Part shown: piece after piece, positions 23,649-32,402 of the stretch
How positions within the stretch are numbered: position 1 is the first letter of the stretch
Layout: each line of letters begins with the position of its first letter
Assembly (NCBI GenBank): GCA_017635395.1
Contig: JAGBLN010000024.1
Coordinates: forward strand, 1-53,741
Origin: Lachnospiraceae bacterium
GTDB lineage: Bacteria > Bacillota > Clostridia > Lachnospirales > Lachnospiraceae
Direction of reading: 5' to 3'
DNA length: 53,741 bases
Translations under genes and position numbers: made by a program
Notes under the pieces: model-generated
What the model was told of the DNA's origin: nothing
Databases searched by the model: none
The model's input: only the letters and a program-made list of their open reading frames with translations

Positions 23649-24713
23649 TCAGGCTAATATAGTTTTATCCAAAATCGGTTTTAGCTGGTAAATATCTTCC
23701 CCGCATTTCGCCCTTACTATCTCAACAATGCCGAGTTTTGTTATATCTTCGGCATGTGCTGGCGGTTTTAGGCACTCCATTCGATCATTCATCTGCTTTA
23801 GCAATATGCTTTCACTCTCGGCATCCTTCATCTTCATCATATCCACCAGAATCATGCCCCCCAGATTCCTGGCATCAATCTGGTAAGCTATCTCTTCGGC
23901 AGCTTCCGTATTTATTGCAAAAGCGGTGCTGCCTCCGTGTATATCTCCAGACATATGAACCTTACGTCCGGCTGCACTGTTAACATCTATGACAGTCATT
24001 GCTTCCGTCCTGTCGATAACGATTTCCGCGCCTCCCGGCAGATGGACCCGCCTGGCAGTTATGCGTGACAGCGCAGCCCGCACATCATAAAGAGCATTCA
24101 TGGATATATCCGGATCTGCGTAGAGTTTTACCCTTTCACCACTATTCTGAATCAGGGCTGAAGCCTTTTCGTAAATCCCGGCATCTTCAGTAAGCCACAT
24201 TGCGTTTTCATCTTCAATTACGTCTTTTAAGCTTTTGTCAAAAGCAGACTTTGCGCTGTGCAGGATACAAGGGGCTTTTTTATGCTCATATTCTTCAACA
24301 GGCACATCGGATGCAAATATGACCCTCAGTTTCTTATCACCTCTTGCAAGGTCCCGAACCCTTACTGCCAGCTCGTCACAGGGCTTAAGGCTTCCGTCAT
24401 ACGCCCTGTTTATGAGATGTATGTTCTTCTTTTCGCCATAATTAATAAACGCTGTCCTTTTATCGCCTAAATCCAGAAAAGCGCCGCCTGTTTCAGGATT
24501 AGTGCTCTTTACCCTGGCAAGGTAAACATCGCCTATCTTTACCTGTTCATCCCGCTCAAAAACAATGCGCTCCGCTCTTCCGGAACGCATATATATGATC
24601 AGTATGCCTTCAGGGATATTGCCGTCTGCAGTGACCTTATAGGCCAGCACACGCAGATCACCCTGTTTCATTTCAGATATCCGCTCTTCTTTTCTATTCG
24701 GCCGTCTTATCAT
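23649..24713 (-). CDS. Short ribonuclease E/G family protein
   Basis: RNase E/G enzymes cut single-stranded RNA and mature rRNA. This copy has an S1-like domain (VKIGDVYLARVKSTNPETGG then AFLDLGD) and the catalytic core with both metal-binding Asp sites, VIDVNSAAG and GGMILVDMMKM. It ends at about 340-354 residues, against about 480-490 for RNase G. The CPxCxG zinc-link and the small C-terminal domain are absent, so the usual tetramer may not form. The frame opens at an ATG overlapping the upstream gene by 20 bases (24713). An ATG at 24671 (MKQGDLR) is equally plausible; neither has a well-placed Shine-Dalgarno. It belongs to the operon with the two radical SAM genes. Confidence 0.85.
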   Translation of the reverse strand: MIRRPNRKEERISEMKQGDLRVLAYKVTADGNIPEGILIIYMRSGRAERIVFERDEQVKIGDVYLARVKSTNPETGGAFLDLGDKRTAFINYGEKKNIHLINRAYDGSLKPCDELAVRVRDLARGDKKLRVIFASDVPVEEYEHKKAPCILHSAKSAFDKSLKDVIEDENAMWLTEDAGIYEKASALIQNSGERVKLYADPDISMNALYDVRAALSRITARRVHLPGGAEIVIDRTEAMTVIDVNSAAGRKVHMSGDIHGGSTAFAINTEAAEEIAYQIDARNLGGMILVDMMKMKDAESESILLKQMNDRMECLKPPAHAEDITKLGIVEIVRAKCGEDIYQLKPILDKTILA

Positions 24714-25416
24714 TAAGCGCCACTATCCTTCCGTCTTTGTCATTGCCGTATATTTCCATACGGTACAAATGGGTCACTTTGAATTTCATTCCGGATTCGA
24801 TGACCGCCTCAGTCTCGCAAAGCTTTTCAAAGACATCCGCCGGACGGACATTAAGCTTTGACCCGCTGGAAAGCCTCATCACAAGTCTAAGCTCATTCCC
24901 GCTGTCATTTTTACATTCAAGTGTCCGTATGCCGGGCCTTATGTTCTTAGCTGACTTGCCGCCTGTTATCTCAACTTTTGACATCAGTTCGCTTATGGCA
25001 TCGCAGAGTACCTTCTGCGCAGCTCCGCTGTCAGTATCCGAAGCGCCCTCATCAGCCACCGCCAGCTCATAGTCAGCCTCTGCCACGGCTGCCATTGCAT
25101 TAAGAGCCTTCTCCCTAAGTATGACCGCTCCGGTCACTTTTATCCCTTCATGCATGACCGCATTAAGTCTGTCCATCAGAGCCTCTGCATCATCACAGGC
25201 ATTCATTTCCAGATCCATGTAGTCCCCGTAAGTCTCCATGCCCACGCCCAAAGGATAGGCAAAAGACATTATCTGATGGGGGTGAAAGCCCTCAGTATAC
25301 TTCGCATCCAGTTCTGCCTTCATGACAGCCTTCTGAAAATAGCGCAGCATGTCCAGATGTCCTAAGTACCTTACAGGGCCGGTCCTCATAAATTTAAATC
25401 TTACGGTAACGCTCAT
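24694..25416 (-). CDS. TIGR03936-type radical SAM-associated protein (DUF2344)
   Basis: This is the usual partner of the radical SAM protein encoded immediately upstream. Its N-terminus, VTVRFKFMRTGPVRYLGHLD, and the EGFHPHQIMSFAYPLGVGME segment are characteristic of the family. The function is unknown; the conserved pairing with a TIGR03960 protein and an RNase E/G gene suggests RNA or ribosome work. The start is the ATG at 25416, which overlaps the stop of the upstream gene as ATGA; the frame extends further upstream but only through the neighbour's Cys-rich tail. The product is about 240 residues. Confidence 0.88.
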   Translation of the reverse strand: MSVTVRFKFMRTGPVRYLGHLDMLRYFQKAVMKAELDAKYTEGFHPHQIMSFAYPLGVGMETYGDYMDLEMNACDDAEALMDRLNAVMHEGIKVTGAVILREKALNAMAAVAEADYELAVADEGASDTDSGAAQKVLCDAISELMSKVEITGGKSAKNIRPGIRTLECKNDSGNELRLVMRLSSGSKLNVRPADVFEKLCETEAVIESGMKFKVTHLYRMEIYGNDKDGRIVALNDKTAE

Positions 25417-27278
25417 TCCACACATACCCCGCATCCGAAAACACCGGCACCGCAGCCCATACACTGCTTTCTACAGTCAGTGGATTTCTTTGCCGCCGCA
25501 GCATTATGCCACTCGCGGAGCAAGAACTTCTTGCTCACGCCGCTGTCTATAAAATCCCAGGGGAACTTTTCTTCATCATCCCTTACCCTGTAGATATAGT
25601 CTTTATAGTTCACACCTGTTTCTTCAAAAGCTTTTATCCAGCCTTCATAGGAAAAGGTCTCGGTCCAGGCATCAAATATGGCACCATGTTTATAGGCATA
25701 CTCTACAGCTTTGGCTACCTTCCTGTCACCTCTCGCAAATATGCCTTCTATTATCGTGGTACCGCTGTCATGATAATGGTATGAGATACGTTTCTGATTA
25801 AGCTGTGCCCTTACCGCTGCCTTTGTGATCTTTGCCTTTTCCACAAACTGCTCCGGCGTGTTCATCTCTGCCCACTGGAAAGCAGTAAAAGGCTTCGGCA
25901 CAAAGAATGACGAGCTTGCGGTTATCTGCACGCTTCCCTGACGCTCAGACTTGGGAACGGTATCGAAATAAACCCCTGCCACTTTGTTGCAGAGCTCAGC
26001 TATAGCTACAGCATCCGACTCCTCTTCAAAAGGAAGCCCCAGCATAAAATACAGCTTTACCTTGTTCCAGCCGCCCTTAAATGCCATTTCAGAACCATGA
26101 AGTATATCTTCCTCGGTGAGCCCCTTATTGATCACATCACGCATTCTCTGGGATCCTGCTTCAGGCGCGAAAGTAAGGGAACTTTTCTTAATGTCCTGCA
26201 CCTTGCCCATCACATCAAGTGAAAAAGCATCAATCCTCAGTGACGGCAGGGATATATTGATCTTCTTCTCCCCGCAGTACTCCATAAGGTAATCCAGCAG
26301 TTCCTTAAGATGGGTATAGTCGCTGGTAGACAGCGAACTAAGAGACAGCTCCTCATATCCCGTATTCTTAAGTATCTCTCTCGCAAGCTCCTTAAGCTGT
26401 TCCGGGCTTCTCTCCCTTACCGGCTTGTATATCTGGCCTGCCTGACAGAACCTGCAGTTCCTTATGCAGCCTCGCTGTACTTCTATGACTGCCCTGTCCT
26501 GGGTTGCCCTTATGAATGGAACAACGGGTGATGTGGGATAAAAAGCCTCGTCCATATTTTTGACAAGCTGCTTCTTTACCCTAGCAGGCACATCCTCATA
26601 CATAGGAACCATGTCCGCAAAACGTCCGTTTTCGTCATATGTAACCTCATAAAGAGAAGGCACATATATACCCTCTATGTGTGAAGCTTCCCTTAAGAAT
26701 TCTTTTCTGGATCTTCCTTCATACCTGCATTTCTTGTACAGGTCAAAAAGCTCCCTGTACCTGACTTCGCCCTCGCCGATATAGAAGATGTCAAAGAAAT
26801 CAGCTATAGGCTCCGGATTATATACACAGGGACCGCCGCCTATGACTATAGGCTCGTCTTCCACTCTTTCCGACGAATAAAATTTTATCCCCGACAGTTC
26901 AAATATCTGCAGGATATTCGTATAGCACATCTCATACTGCAGGGTTATTCCTAAGAAATCCGCACTCTTTACAGGCTGCTGGCTTTCCAACGAAAAAAGC
27001 GGGATTTTCTTCTCCCGCATTATTTTGTCCAGATCCATCCATGGACTGAAAAGCCTCTCGCACCAGACATCCTGCCACGAATTGAACATGCCGTAAAGGA
27101 TCTGCATACCAATATGGCTCATGCCGATCTCATATACATCCGGAAAACAGATAACAAAGCGTATGTCCGCATCGTCCTTCATGACACTTCCGGGCTCGCC
27201 GCCGGTGTATCTTGAAGGCTTGTCTATGCTCATAAGTATTTCATGGTCAAGCGCAGTCTGACGATTACTGAAATCCAT
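25413..27278 (-). CDS. TIGR03960-type radical SAM protein with B12-binding-like N-terminus
   Basis: The protein of about 621 residues starts with a cobalamin-binding-like domain (RFVICFPDVYEIGMSHIGMQ), then has the radical SAM cluster motif CIRNCRFC (CxxxCxxC) in VEVQRGCIRNCRFCQAGQIY, and the core barrel with GGPCVYNPEP before it. The tail is rich in Cys (CRKQCMGCGAGVFGCGVC), possibly a second Fe-S site. The reaction is unknown. The ATG at 27278 has AGGTG six bases upstream; the GTG at 27287 is less likely. It overlaps the next gene by four bases and starts six bases after the hisIE stop, so it may be transcribed with the his genes. Confidence 0.9.
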   Translation of the reverse strand: MDFSNRQTALDHEILMSIDKPSRYTGGEPGSVMKDDADIRFVICFPDVYEIGMSHIGMQILYGMFNSWQDVWCERLFSPWMDLDKIMREKKIPLFSLESQQPVKSADFLGITLQYEMCYTNILQIFELSGIKFYSSERVEDEPIVIGGGPCVYNPEPIADFFDIFYIGEGEVRYRELFDLYKKCRYEGRSRKEFLREASHIEGIYVPSLYEVTYDENGRFADMVPMYEDVPARVKKQLVKNMDEAFYPTSPVVPFIRATQDRAVIEVQRGCIRNCRFCQAGQIYKPVRERSPEQLKELAREILKNTGYEELSLSSLSTSDYTHLKELLDYLMEYCGEKKINISLPSLRIDAFSLDVMGKVQDIKKSSLTFAPEAGSQRMRDVINKGLTEEDILHGSEMAFKGGWNKVKLYFMLGLPFEEESDAVAIAELCNKVAGVYFDTVPKSERQGSVQITASSSFFVPKPFTAFQWAEMNTPEQFVEKAKITKAAVRAQLNQKRISYHYHDSGTTIIEGIFARGDRKVAKAVEYAYKHGAIFDAWTETFSYEGWIKAFEETGVNYKDYIYRVRDDEEKFPWDFIDSGVSKKFLLREWHNAAAAKKSTDCRKQCMGCGAGVFGCGVCVE

Positions 27279-27283
27279 ATATA

Positions 27284-28585
27284 TCACCTGCTTGCCAGAT
27301 CACTCATTATCTCGTCCCAGGTTACGCCCTTTTCAACCATGAGCACCATGCAGTGGTAAATGAAATCCGAGATCTCATACTTAACCTCTTCCTTATCGGG
27401 GTTCTTGGCTGCTATAACTATCTCTGTAGCTTCCTCGCCAACCTTCTTAAGGATCTTATCTATGCCCTTGTCAAATAGATAATTTGTGTAAGAACCTTCC
27501 TTCGGATGCTCCTTCCTGTCAGCGATCACTGCATAAACATCCTCAAGCACCTTTCTGGGATCCTTGTCCGCATATTCCTTCTTGATTATCTCCCTGAAGA
27601 AGCAGCTGTAGCTTCCCGTATGGCATGCAACCCCCACCTGGCTTACTTTTGCAAGCAGGGTATCCTTGTCGCAGTCGGCTGTCAGGGACTTCACATACTG
27701 GAAATGCCCGCTGGTCTCACCCTTTACCCACTGTGCCTTGCGGCTCCTTGAATAATATGTCATGCGTCCGGTCTTGATGGTCGCATTAAAAGCAGCCTCA
27801 TTCATGTAGGCCATCATAAGTACTTCGTTAGTACGGTATTCCTGCACGATAACCGGAATAAGTCCGTCGGAATTAAGGGTAAGCTCAGAGAACTGAATCT
27901 TTGCATCAAAACCTTTTACCTTGATTCCCTCATCTGCACAGAAAGACTTGATGCCCATCAAGGTATCTGATGCTGCATCTAATTCAGGCCCAAAAAATCC
28001 TGCCGCCATATCGTTCTTAAGAAGTTCAGAAAGCTGTCCCGGCGTAGCCGCAGGCATAGGGAACAGTACCGGTATATAGGTATTCTCCGTTATATGCTTA
28101 AATGTATTCTTATCAAAGGCATCGCCGGCATTAACGGCTATCAGCTCGCTTACAAGTTCCGGAAGCTCTGCGGGGCCGTTCTTGATCTCATCCGCATCGC
28201 TTATGCATACAGCAATCTTGTCCCTGCCGAAACGTTTGGACACTTCCTCCGTAAGCTCCACATTCGAAGCCTTGCTGTAGTTAAGCGCAGCCTTCTTGCA
28301 GCCTGTATATATGATCTTCTTTATATCCTCGAATCTCTTTACATTTCCGCATCCTGTAACAGGCACTTCGGCAGCCGCTGCAATGCGCTTCATGATGCCA
28401 AGCGCCGCCTCATGCTCTCTGTCGGTTTCAGACAGGTCAAAAACGATGATCTCGTCAGCATTGTTATCGCAGTACTTTTCAGCCAGCGCTACCGGATCCT
28501 CTGATATTACTGCACGGTCCTTGCGGCTGCGCACAGCCTTTTCCTGATATAAATAAATTGATGCGCAAAATTTCTTTTCAGCCAT
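27284..28585 (-). CDS. hisIE: HisIE with N-terminal degenerate HisA/HisF-like barrel
   Basis: The C-terminal part performs the second and third steps of histidine synthesis. The HisI cyclohydrolase domain (about 225-330) has [16 protein letters not shown] and the metal ligands in [11 protein letters not shown]. The HisE pyrophosphohydrolase domain (about 340-430) has [14 protein letters not shown]. Before them stand about 210 residues resembling the HisA/HisF barrel ([33 protein letters not shown]). Their two catalytic Asp positions look lost: IYL replaces IDL, and VCISDAD stands where VAIDAK is expected. The fused barrel is therefore probably structural or regulatory. A Shine-Dalgarno AAGGAGAG supports the ATG. 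The gene lies after hisB in the his operon; no hisA, hisF or hisH is in the window. Confidence 0.92.
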   Translation of the reverse strand: MAEKKFCASIYLYQEKAVRSRKDRAVISEDPVALAEKYCDNNADEIIVFDLSETDREHEAALGIMKRIAAAAEVPVTGCGNVKRFEDIKKIIYTGCKKAALNYSKASNVELTEEVSKRFGRDKIAVCISDADEIKNGPAELPELVSELIAVNAGDAFDKNTFKHITENTYIPVLFPMPAATPGQLSELLKNDMAAGFFGPELDAASDTLMGIKSFCADEGIKVKGFDAKIQFSELTLNSDGLIPVIVQEYRTNEVLMMAYMNEAAFNATIKTGRMTYYSRSRKAQWVKGETSGHFQYVKSLTADCDKDTLLAKVSQVGVACHTGSYSCFFREIIKKEYADKDPRKVLEDVYAVIADRKEHPKEGSYTNYLFDKGIDKILKKVGEEATEIVIAAKNPDKEEVKYEISDFIYHCMVLMVEKGVTWDEIMSDLASR

Positions 28586-28639
28586 CTGATCTCTCCTTAT
28601 GCTTAAAGGGACTAACTAGCATCCCCTTTGTTAAAAATC

Positions 28640-29224
28640 TTACAGAGTTCCCTTTGTGCTCAGTACTCCGCTTATTCTTTCATCAATTCCTGTAGCCTGG
28701 TCCATAGCCTTTGCAAAAGCCTTGAAAGCTGCCTCTATAATGTGGTGTGAATTCTCACCGGCAAGCTGTCTTACATGCAGGTTCATCTTTGCAGAAGCAG
28801 AGACTGCCAGGAAGAATTCCCTTACAAGCTCTGTCTCAAAATTCCCCAGCTGCTCAGCCGGTATATTCAAGTCAAAGCCAAGGTAAGGCCTGCCGCAGAA
28901 ATCTACGGCACATAATACAAGGGCATCATCCATGGGAAGTATAAAATTGCCGAATCTCTTCATGCCGGCCTTGTCGCCCACAGCCTCAAGCAGTGCCTCG
29001 CCGAGTACGATACCTGTATCTTCAACAGTGTGGTGGCCGTCAACATTCAGGTCACCTTTTACCTTTACATCCAGATCAAAGAGTCCGTGTCTTGCAAAGC
29101 CTTCCAGCATATGGTCAAAAAAACCTATGCCGGTATCGATATTTGCGATCCCGGTACCGTCAAGATTTATTGTAAGCTCTATGTCGGTCTCTCTTGTCTT
29201 TCTCTTTACCGTAGCTTTTCTCAT
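28640..29224 (-). CDS. hisB: Imidazoleglycerol-phosphate dehydratase
   Basis: HisB dehydrates imidazole-glycerol phosphate to imidazole-acetol phosphate. The 194-residue monofunctional form has the two metal-binding repeats: GFFDHMLEGFARHG, and DGHHTVEDTGIVLG with its His pair; later SHHIIEAAFKAFAKA carries the second His pair. It ends in VLSTKGTL, typical of the family. GGAGGAG precedes the ATG. It is the fourth gene of hisZ-hisG-hisD-hisB-hisIE, 36 bases after hisD. Confidence 0.97.
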   Translation of the reverse strand: MRKATVKRKTRETDIELTINLDGTGIANIDTGIGFFDHMLEGFARHGLFDLDVKVKGDLNVDGHHTVEDTGIVLGEALLEAVGDKAGMKRFGNFILPMDDALVLCAVDFCGRPYLGFDLNIPAEQLGNFETELVREFFLAVSASAKMNLHVRQLAGENSHHIIEAAFKAFAKAMDQATGIDERISGVLSTKGTL

Positions 29225-29259
29225 GGGTCTCCTCCCTGATCAAATTTACAGATCACTTT

Positions 29260-30555
29260 TTAATCATTCTCAAATCTCACTGCAATGGAATTAGCGTGCG
29301 CAGTCAGGCCTTCCTTGTTTGCAAAATAAATTATATCCTCGTGGTCTCTTTCCAGCGCATCCTTGGAATAAGCGATAATGCTGGTCTTCTTTATGAAGTC
29401 ATCCACATTAAGGGGCGAGAAGAATTTCGCCGTGCCGTTGGTAGGCAGGATGTGGTTAGGACCTGCATAATAATCTCCCAGGGGCTCTGAGGAATAAGGT
29501 CCGATGAAGATCGCGCCTGCATTCCTTATGCAGGTCATGGTCTCGAACGGATTCTTTGTTACTATCTCAAGATGCTCGGACGCAATGTCATTTACAGCCC
29601 TTATGGCTGTCTCCATATCGTCAGCAACGAATATAAAACCGAAATTATCCAGGGACTTCTGTATTATCTCCTTGCGCTCAAGCTTCGGAACAAAGCCCTC
29701 GATCTCCTTTTTAACTCCCTCTGCCAGCTCCTTGGATGTGGTAACCAGTATGGCAGATGCCATCTCATCATGCTCAGCCTGGCTCAAAAGGTCTGCAGCC
29801 ACGAACCTTGCATTTGCGCTTTCGTCCGCAAGCACCATTATCTCACTGGGGCCTGCAACAGAGTCAATGCTCACAACACCGTAAACTGCTTTTTTAGCCA
29901 TAGCAACAAATATATTTCCGGGGCCGCAAATCTTGTGTACCTTCGGAATGCTCTCGGTTCCGTATGCCATAGCAGCAATTGCCTGGGCGCCGCCTACCCT
30001 GTATGCCTCGTCAACACCGGCTATCTTTGCAGCAGCCAGAGTCTCCTTGCTTACCTTTCCGTCCTTTCCGGGGGGTGTAAGCATTACTATGCGCTCTACG
30101 CCCGCAACCTTTGCTGGAATTATGTTCATAAGCACTGACGAAGGATATGCTGCTTTACCTCCGGGCACATATACGCCTGCTATCTCCAAAGGAGTGAACC
30201 GCTGTCCCAGTGTGCTTCCGTCAGGCCTCATGCTGATCCATGTCTCCCTGAGCTGCCTTACATGAAAATCACGAATATTGTCAGCCGCTTTCTGCAGGAT
30301 CCTGACAAATTCAGGCTCCACAGAAGCAAGGGCATCTTCCATCTCTTCTTCCGAAATCCTGATATTATCAATATTCAGTTCAAAATGGTCGAACTGCGCA
30401 GAATACTTAAAAAGAGCCGCATCCCCGTTTTCCCTGACATCATCAATGATGCTGTCAACCTTCTCCTCGATATCCCTGAAGCCCGAGGTGCTGCGTTTTT
30501 TCAGCGTCTCCTGAAGACGAGCCTTATTCTGTTCATTTAAAGCGATTATTTCCAT
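29260..30555 (-). CDS. hisD: Histidinol dehydrogenase
   Basis: HisD makes the last two oxidations from histidinol to histidine using NAD+ and zinc. The 431 residues show YVPGGKAAYPSSVLMNIIPA, the GPSEIMVLAD segment with nucleotide contacts, ADLLSQAEHD (zinc ligands), ASEHLEIVTK (catalytic His) and YYAGPNHILPT near the end. AGAGG precedes the ATG. The gene follows hisG by 39 bases. Confidence 0.97.
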   Translation of the reverse strand: MEIIALNEQNKARLQETLKKRSTSGFRDIEEKVDSIIDDVRENGDAALFKYSAQFDHFELNIDNIRISEEEMEDALASVEPEFVRILQKAADNIRDFHVRQLRETWISMRPDGSTLGQRFTPLEIAGVYVPGGKAAYPSSVLMNIIPAKVAGVERIVMLTPPGKDGKVSKETLAAAKIAGVDEAYRVGGAQAIAAMAYGTESIPKVHKICGPGNIFVAMAKKAVYGVVSIDSVAGPSEIMVLADESANARFVAADLLSQAEHDEMASAILVTTSKELAEGVKKEIEGFVPKLERKEIIQKSLDNFGFIFVADDMETAIRAVNDIASEHLEIVTKNPFETMTCIRNAGAIFIGPYSSEPLGDYYAGPNHILPTNGTAKFFSPLNVDDFIKKTSIIAYSKDALERDHEDIIYFANKEGLTAHANSIAVRFEND

Positions 30556-30594
30556 ACTACCTCTTTCTGCCGCAAATCATACGGCCTCCAACCC

Positions 30595-31248
30595 TCACTC
30601 CTTCTCGAGTGCTTCCGCAAGCTGCGCTATCAGTTTCCTGATGCGTTCATTTTCCATCCTCATGGACACCTGGTTTACTATCATCCTTGCTGACAGAGGG
30701 CAAACCTCCTCAAGCACCATAAGTCCGTTTTCTTTTAATGTTGACCCTGTCTCCACTATATCAACTATAACATCCGAAAGACCGACTATGGGGCCAAGCT
30801 CAACAGAGCCGTTAAGCTTTATTATATCAACAGTCTGGCCTTTTCTGTTATAGAAATAATCCCTGGCGATATTCGGGTACTTGCTGGCTACCCTGATCAT
30901 TTCATGGTGCTCTAAAAGTTCCCTTGCGCTCTCCGGGCCGCATACGCACATCCTGCACTTTCCGAAACCTAAGTCAAGCACCTCAAAGCACCTGCGGCCT
31001 TCCTCAAGTATGGTATCTTTCCCGGTCACGCCTATATCCGCTACACCGTATTCCACATAAGTGGGTACATCAGGACCCTTTGCAAGGAAAAAGCGGACCT
31101 TCTGCTCCTCATTTACGAATATGAGCTTCCTGGTCTCCTTATCCTCCATCTCATGGCAGTTAATGCCTGCATATTCCAAAAGCTTTAATGTCTTGTCTGC
31201 CAAGCGTCCCTTGGTCAGCGCAAATGTAAGATATCCTTCCTGGCTCAT
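30595..31248 (-). CDS. hisG: ATP phosphoribosyltransferase, short catalytic form
   Basis: HisG joins ATP and PRPP in the first step of histidine synthesis. At 217 residues it is the short form, which lacks the C-terminal regulatory domain and needs HisZ. Motifs are TFALTKGRLADKTLKLL, YGVADIGVTGKDTI, and the PRPP loop DVIVDIVETGSTLKENGL. Its ATG overlaps the hisZ stop as ATGA, which suggests coupled translation of the two subunits. Confidence 0.97.
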   Translation of the reverse strand: MSQEGYLTFALTKGRLADKTLKLLEYAGINCHEMEDKETRKLIFVNEEQKVRFFLAKGPDVPTYVEYGVADIGVTGKDTILEEGRRCFEVLDLGFGKCRMCVCGPESARELLEHHEMIRVASKYPNIARDYFYNRKGQTVDIIKLNGSVELGPIVGLSDVIVDIVETGSTLKENGLMVLEEVCPLSARMIVNQVSMRMENERIRKLIAQLAEALEKE

Positions 31249-32348
31249 TTTTTTCTCCCCGCTGCCGGCTTGCCGCTCTTCCTGAGTTCCGCTATTTTCT
31301 TAAAAGCGTCAGCCCTGTCCTTTTCTTCATATTCAACCACGATCACTTCGTCATCTGCAGTTTCCTTTATTCCTGCTGCCGAAAGCGCACTCACGATATC
31401 ATCCAGATGGAATACGCAGCCGATTGCCGGCGCATCATGGCCAAAGCTGCCAAGCAGGCCGTCATACCTTCCGCCCTTCGCTATGGCATCACCTGCACCA
31501 TATGTATAAGCCTTAAATATAAGGCCTGTATAGTAATTGAACTTGCTGAGCATTCCAAGGTCGATGGATATATACTCATCCAGTCCGTACATGCTCATCA
31601 TGTCGCATATCTCAATGAGACGGTTTATGGAATTCTTAGCCCTCTCATTGGGTGCGTCAGCTGCAAGTTCTTTTAATTCCTTCTCACCCAGGACATCTCC
31701 CGCACGGAGTATGAGATCCTGAAGCTTCTTTGAAACGCCACGGTGCTTAAGCATCTCGCCGGCGCCGTAATAATTCTTTACTGATATCTGTTCCCTGAGC
31801 TTAAGTATGCTCTCATCATCAAGGGCTGCTTCCTCACAGAGGCCTTTGAAGAAACCAACTTCACCGATACTAACGGTAAAGCGCTCAAATCCAACATTCC
31901 TAAGAGTCTCTATCACCATAGCCAGCACATCACAGTCGGCATCCACGCTGCCGTCACCTATGAGTTCAGCACCGCTCTGGGTTGTCTCCTTAAGCTTTCC
32001 CTGAAGGTTTAAGTTATTGGTAAAAGCCCTTCCGGAATATGAAAGCCTTACGGGCTTTCCGTCCTCCATGAAATACTTTACAGCAGACCTCGCTATGGAC
32101 GGCGTAAAGTCAGGCCGGAGCACCAGCGTATCGCCTTCCCTGTCGAAAAATTTATAAAGCTCCCTTGAAGGGGTCGTGCCTATCTCATTTGAAAAAATGT
32201 CGAAATATTCAAATGTAGGCGTTTCGATCTCCTTATAGCCGTAAAGATTAAATGTGGAAAGGATCTTCTCGTTGACTGACTTTCTCATAGCCAGTTCGCT
32301 GCCGTAGATATCCCTTACTCCTTCCGGGGTGTGAATCAGTTTTTCCAT
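31245..32348 (-). CDS. hisZ: ATP phosphoribosyltransferase regulatory subunit
   Basis: HisZ is a histidyl-tRNA synthetase-like protein without charging activity; it allows the short HisG to work and to sense histidine. The 367 residues show the class II core: a PEGVRDIYG start, motif 2 region LVLRPDFTPSIARSAVKYF with RLSYSGRAFTN, and late motif 3-like GGRYDGLLGSFG. There is no anticodon-binding domain; the C-terminus is a short Lys-rich tail. It is the first gene of the his operon. CAGGAGA precedes the ATG. Confidence 0.95.
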   Translation of the reverse strand: MEKLIHTPEGVRDIYGSELAMRKSVNEKILSTFNLYGYKEIETPTFEYFDIFSNEIGTTPSRELYKFFDREGDTLVLRPDFTPSIARSAVKYFMEDGKPVRLSYSGRAFTNNLNLQGKLKETTQSGAELIGDGSVDADCDVLAMVIETLRNVGFERFTVSIGEVGFFKGLCEEAALDDESILKLREQISVKNYYGAGEMLKHRGVSKKLQDLILRAGDVLGEKELKELAADAPNERAKNSINRLIEICDMMSMYGLDEYISIDLGMLSKFNYYTGLIFKAYTYGAGDAIAKGGRYDGLLGSFGHDAPAIGCVFHLDDIVSALSAAGIKETADDEVIVVEYEEKDRADAFKKIAELRKSGKPAAGRKK

Positions 32349-32393
32349 ACTTTCTCCTGAAAAATATATAGTTTCTCATTTATGCAAAGAGGT

Positions 32394-32402
32394 ATTATAT
32401 CA
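32394..32402 (-). promoter_or_regulatory. Extended -10 promoter candidate for the his operon
   Basis: On the minus strand TGATATAAT supplies a perfect -10 (32394-32399) with an extended TG that is the stop codon of the helicase gene. Only a poor -35 (TGGCAA) lies 17 bases upstream, inside that gene. Confidence 0.5.

Noticed and set aside
27284-28585. The N-terminal barrel as an active HisA or HisF
   Set aside because: The two catalytic Asp positions appear to be Tyr and Ser/Asp-shifted, so activity cannot be claimed.
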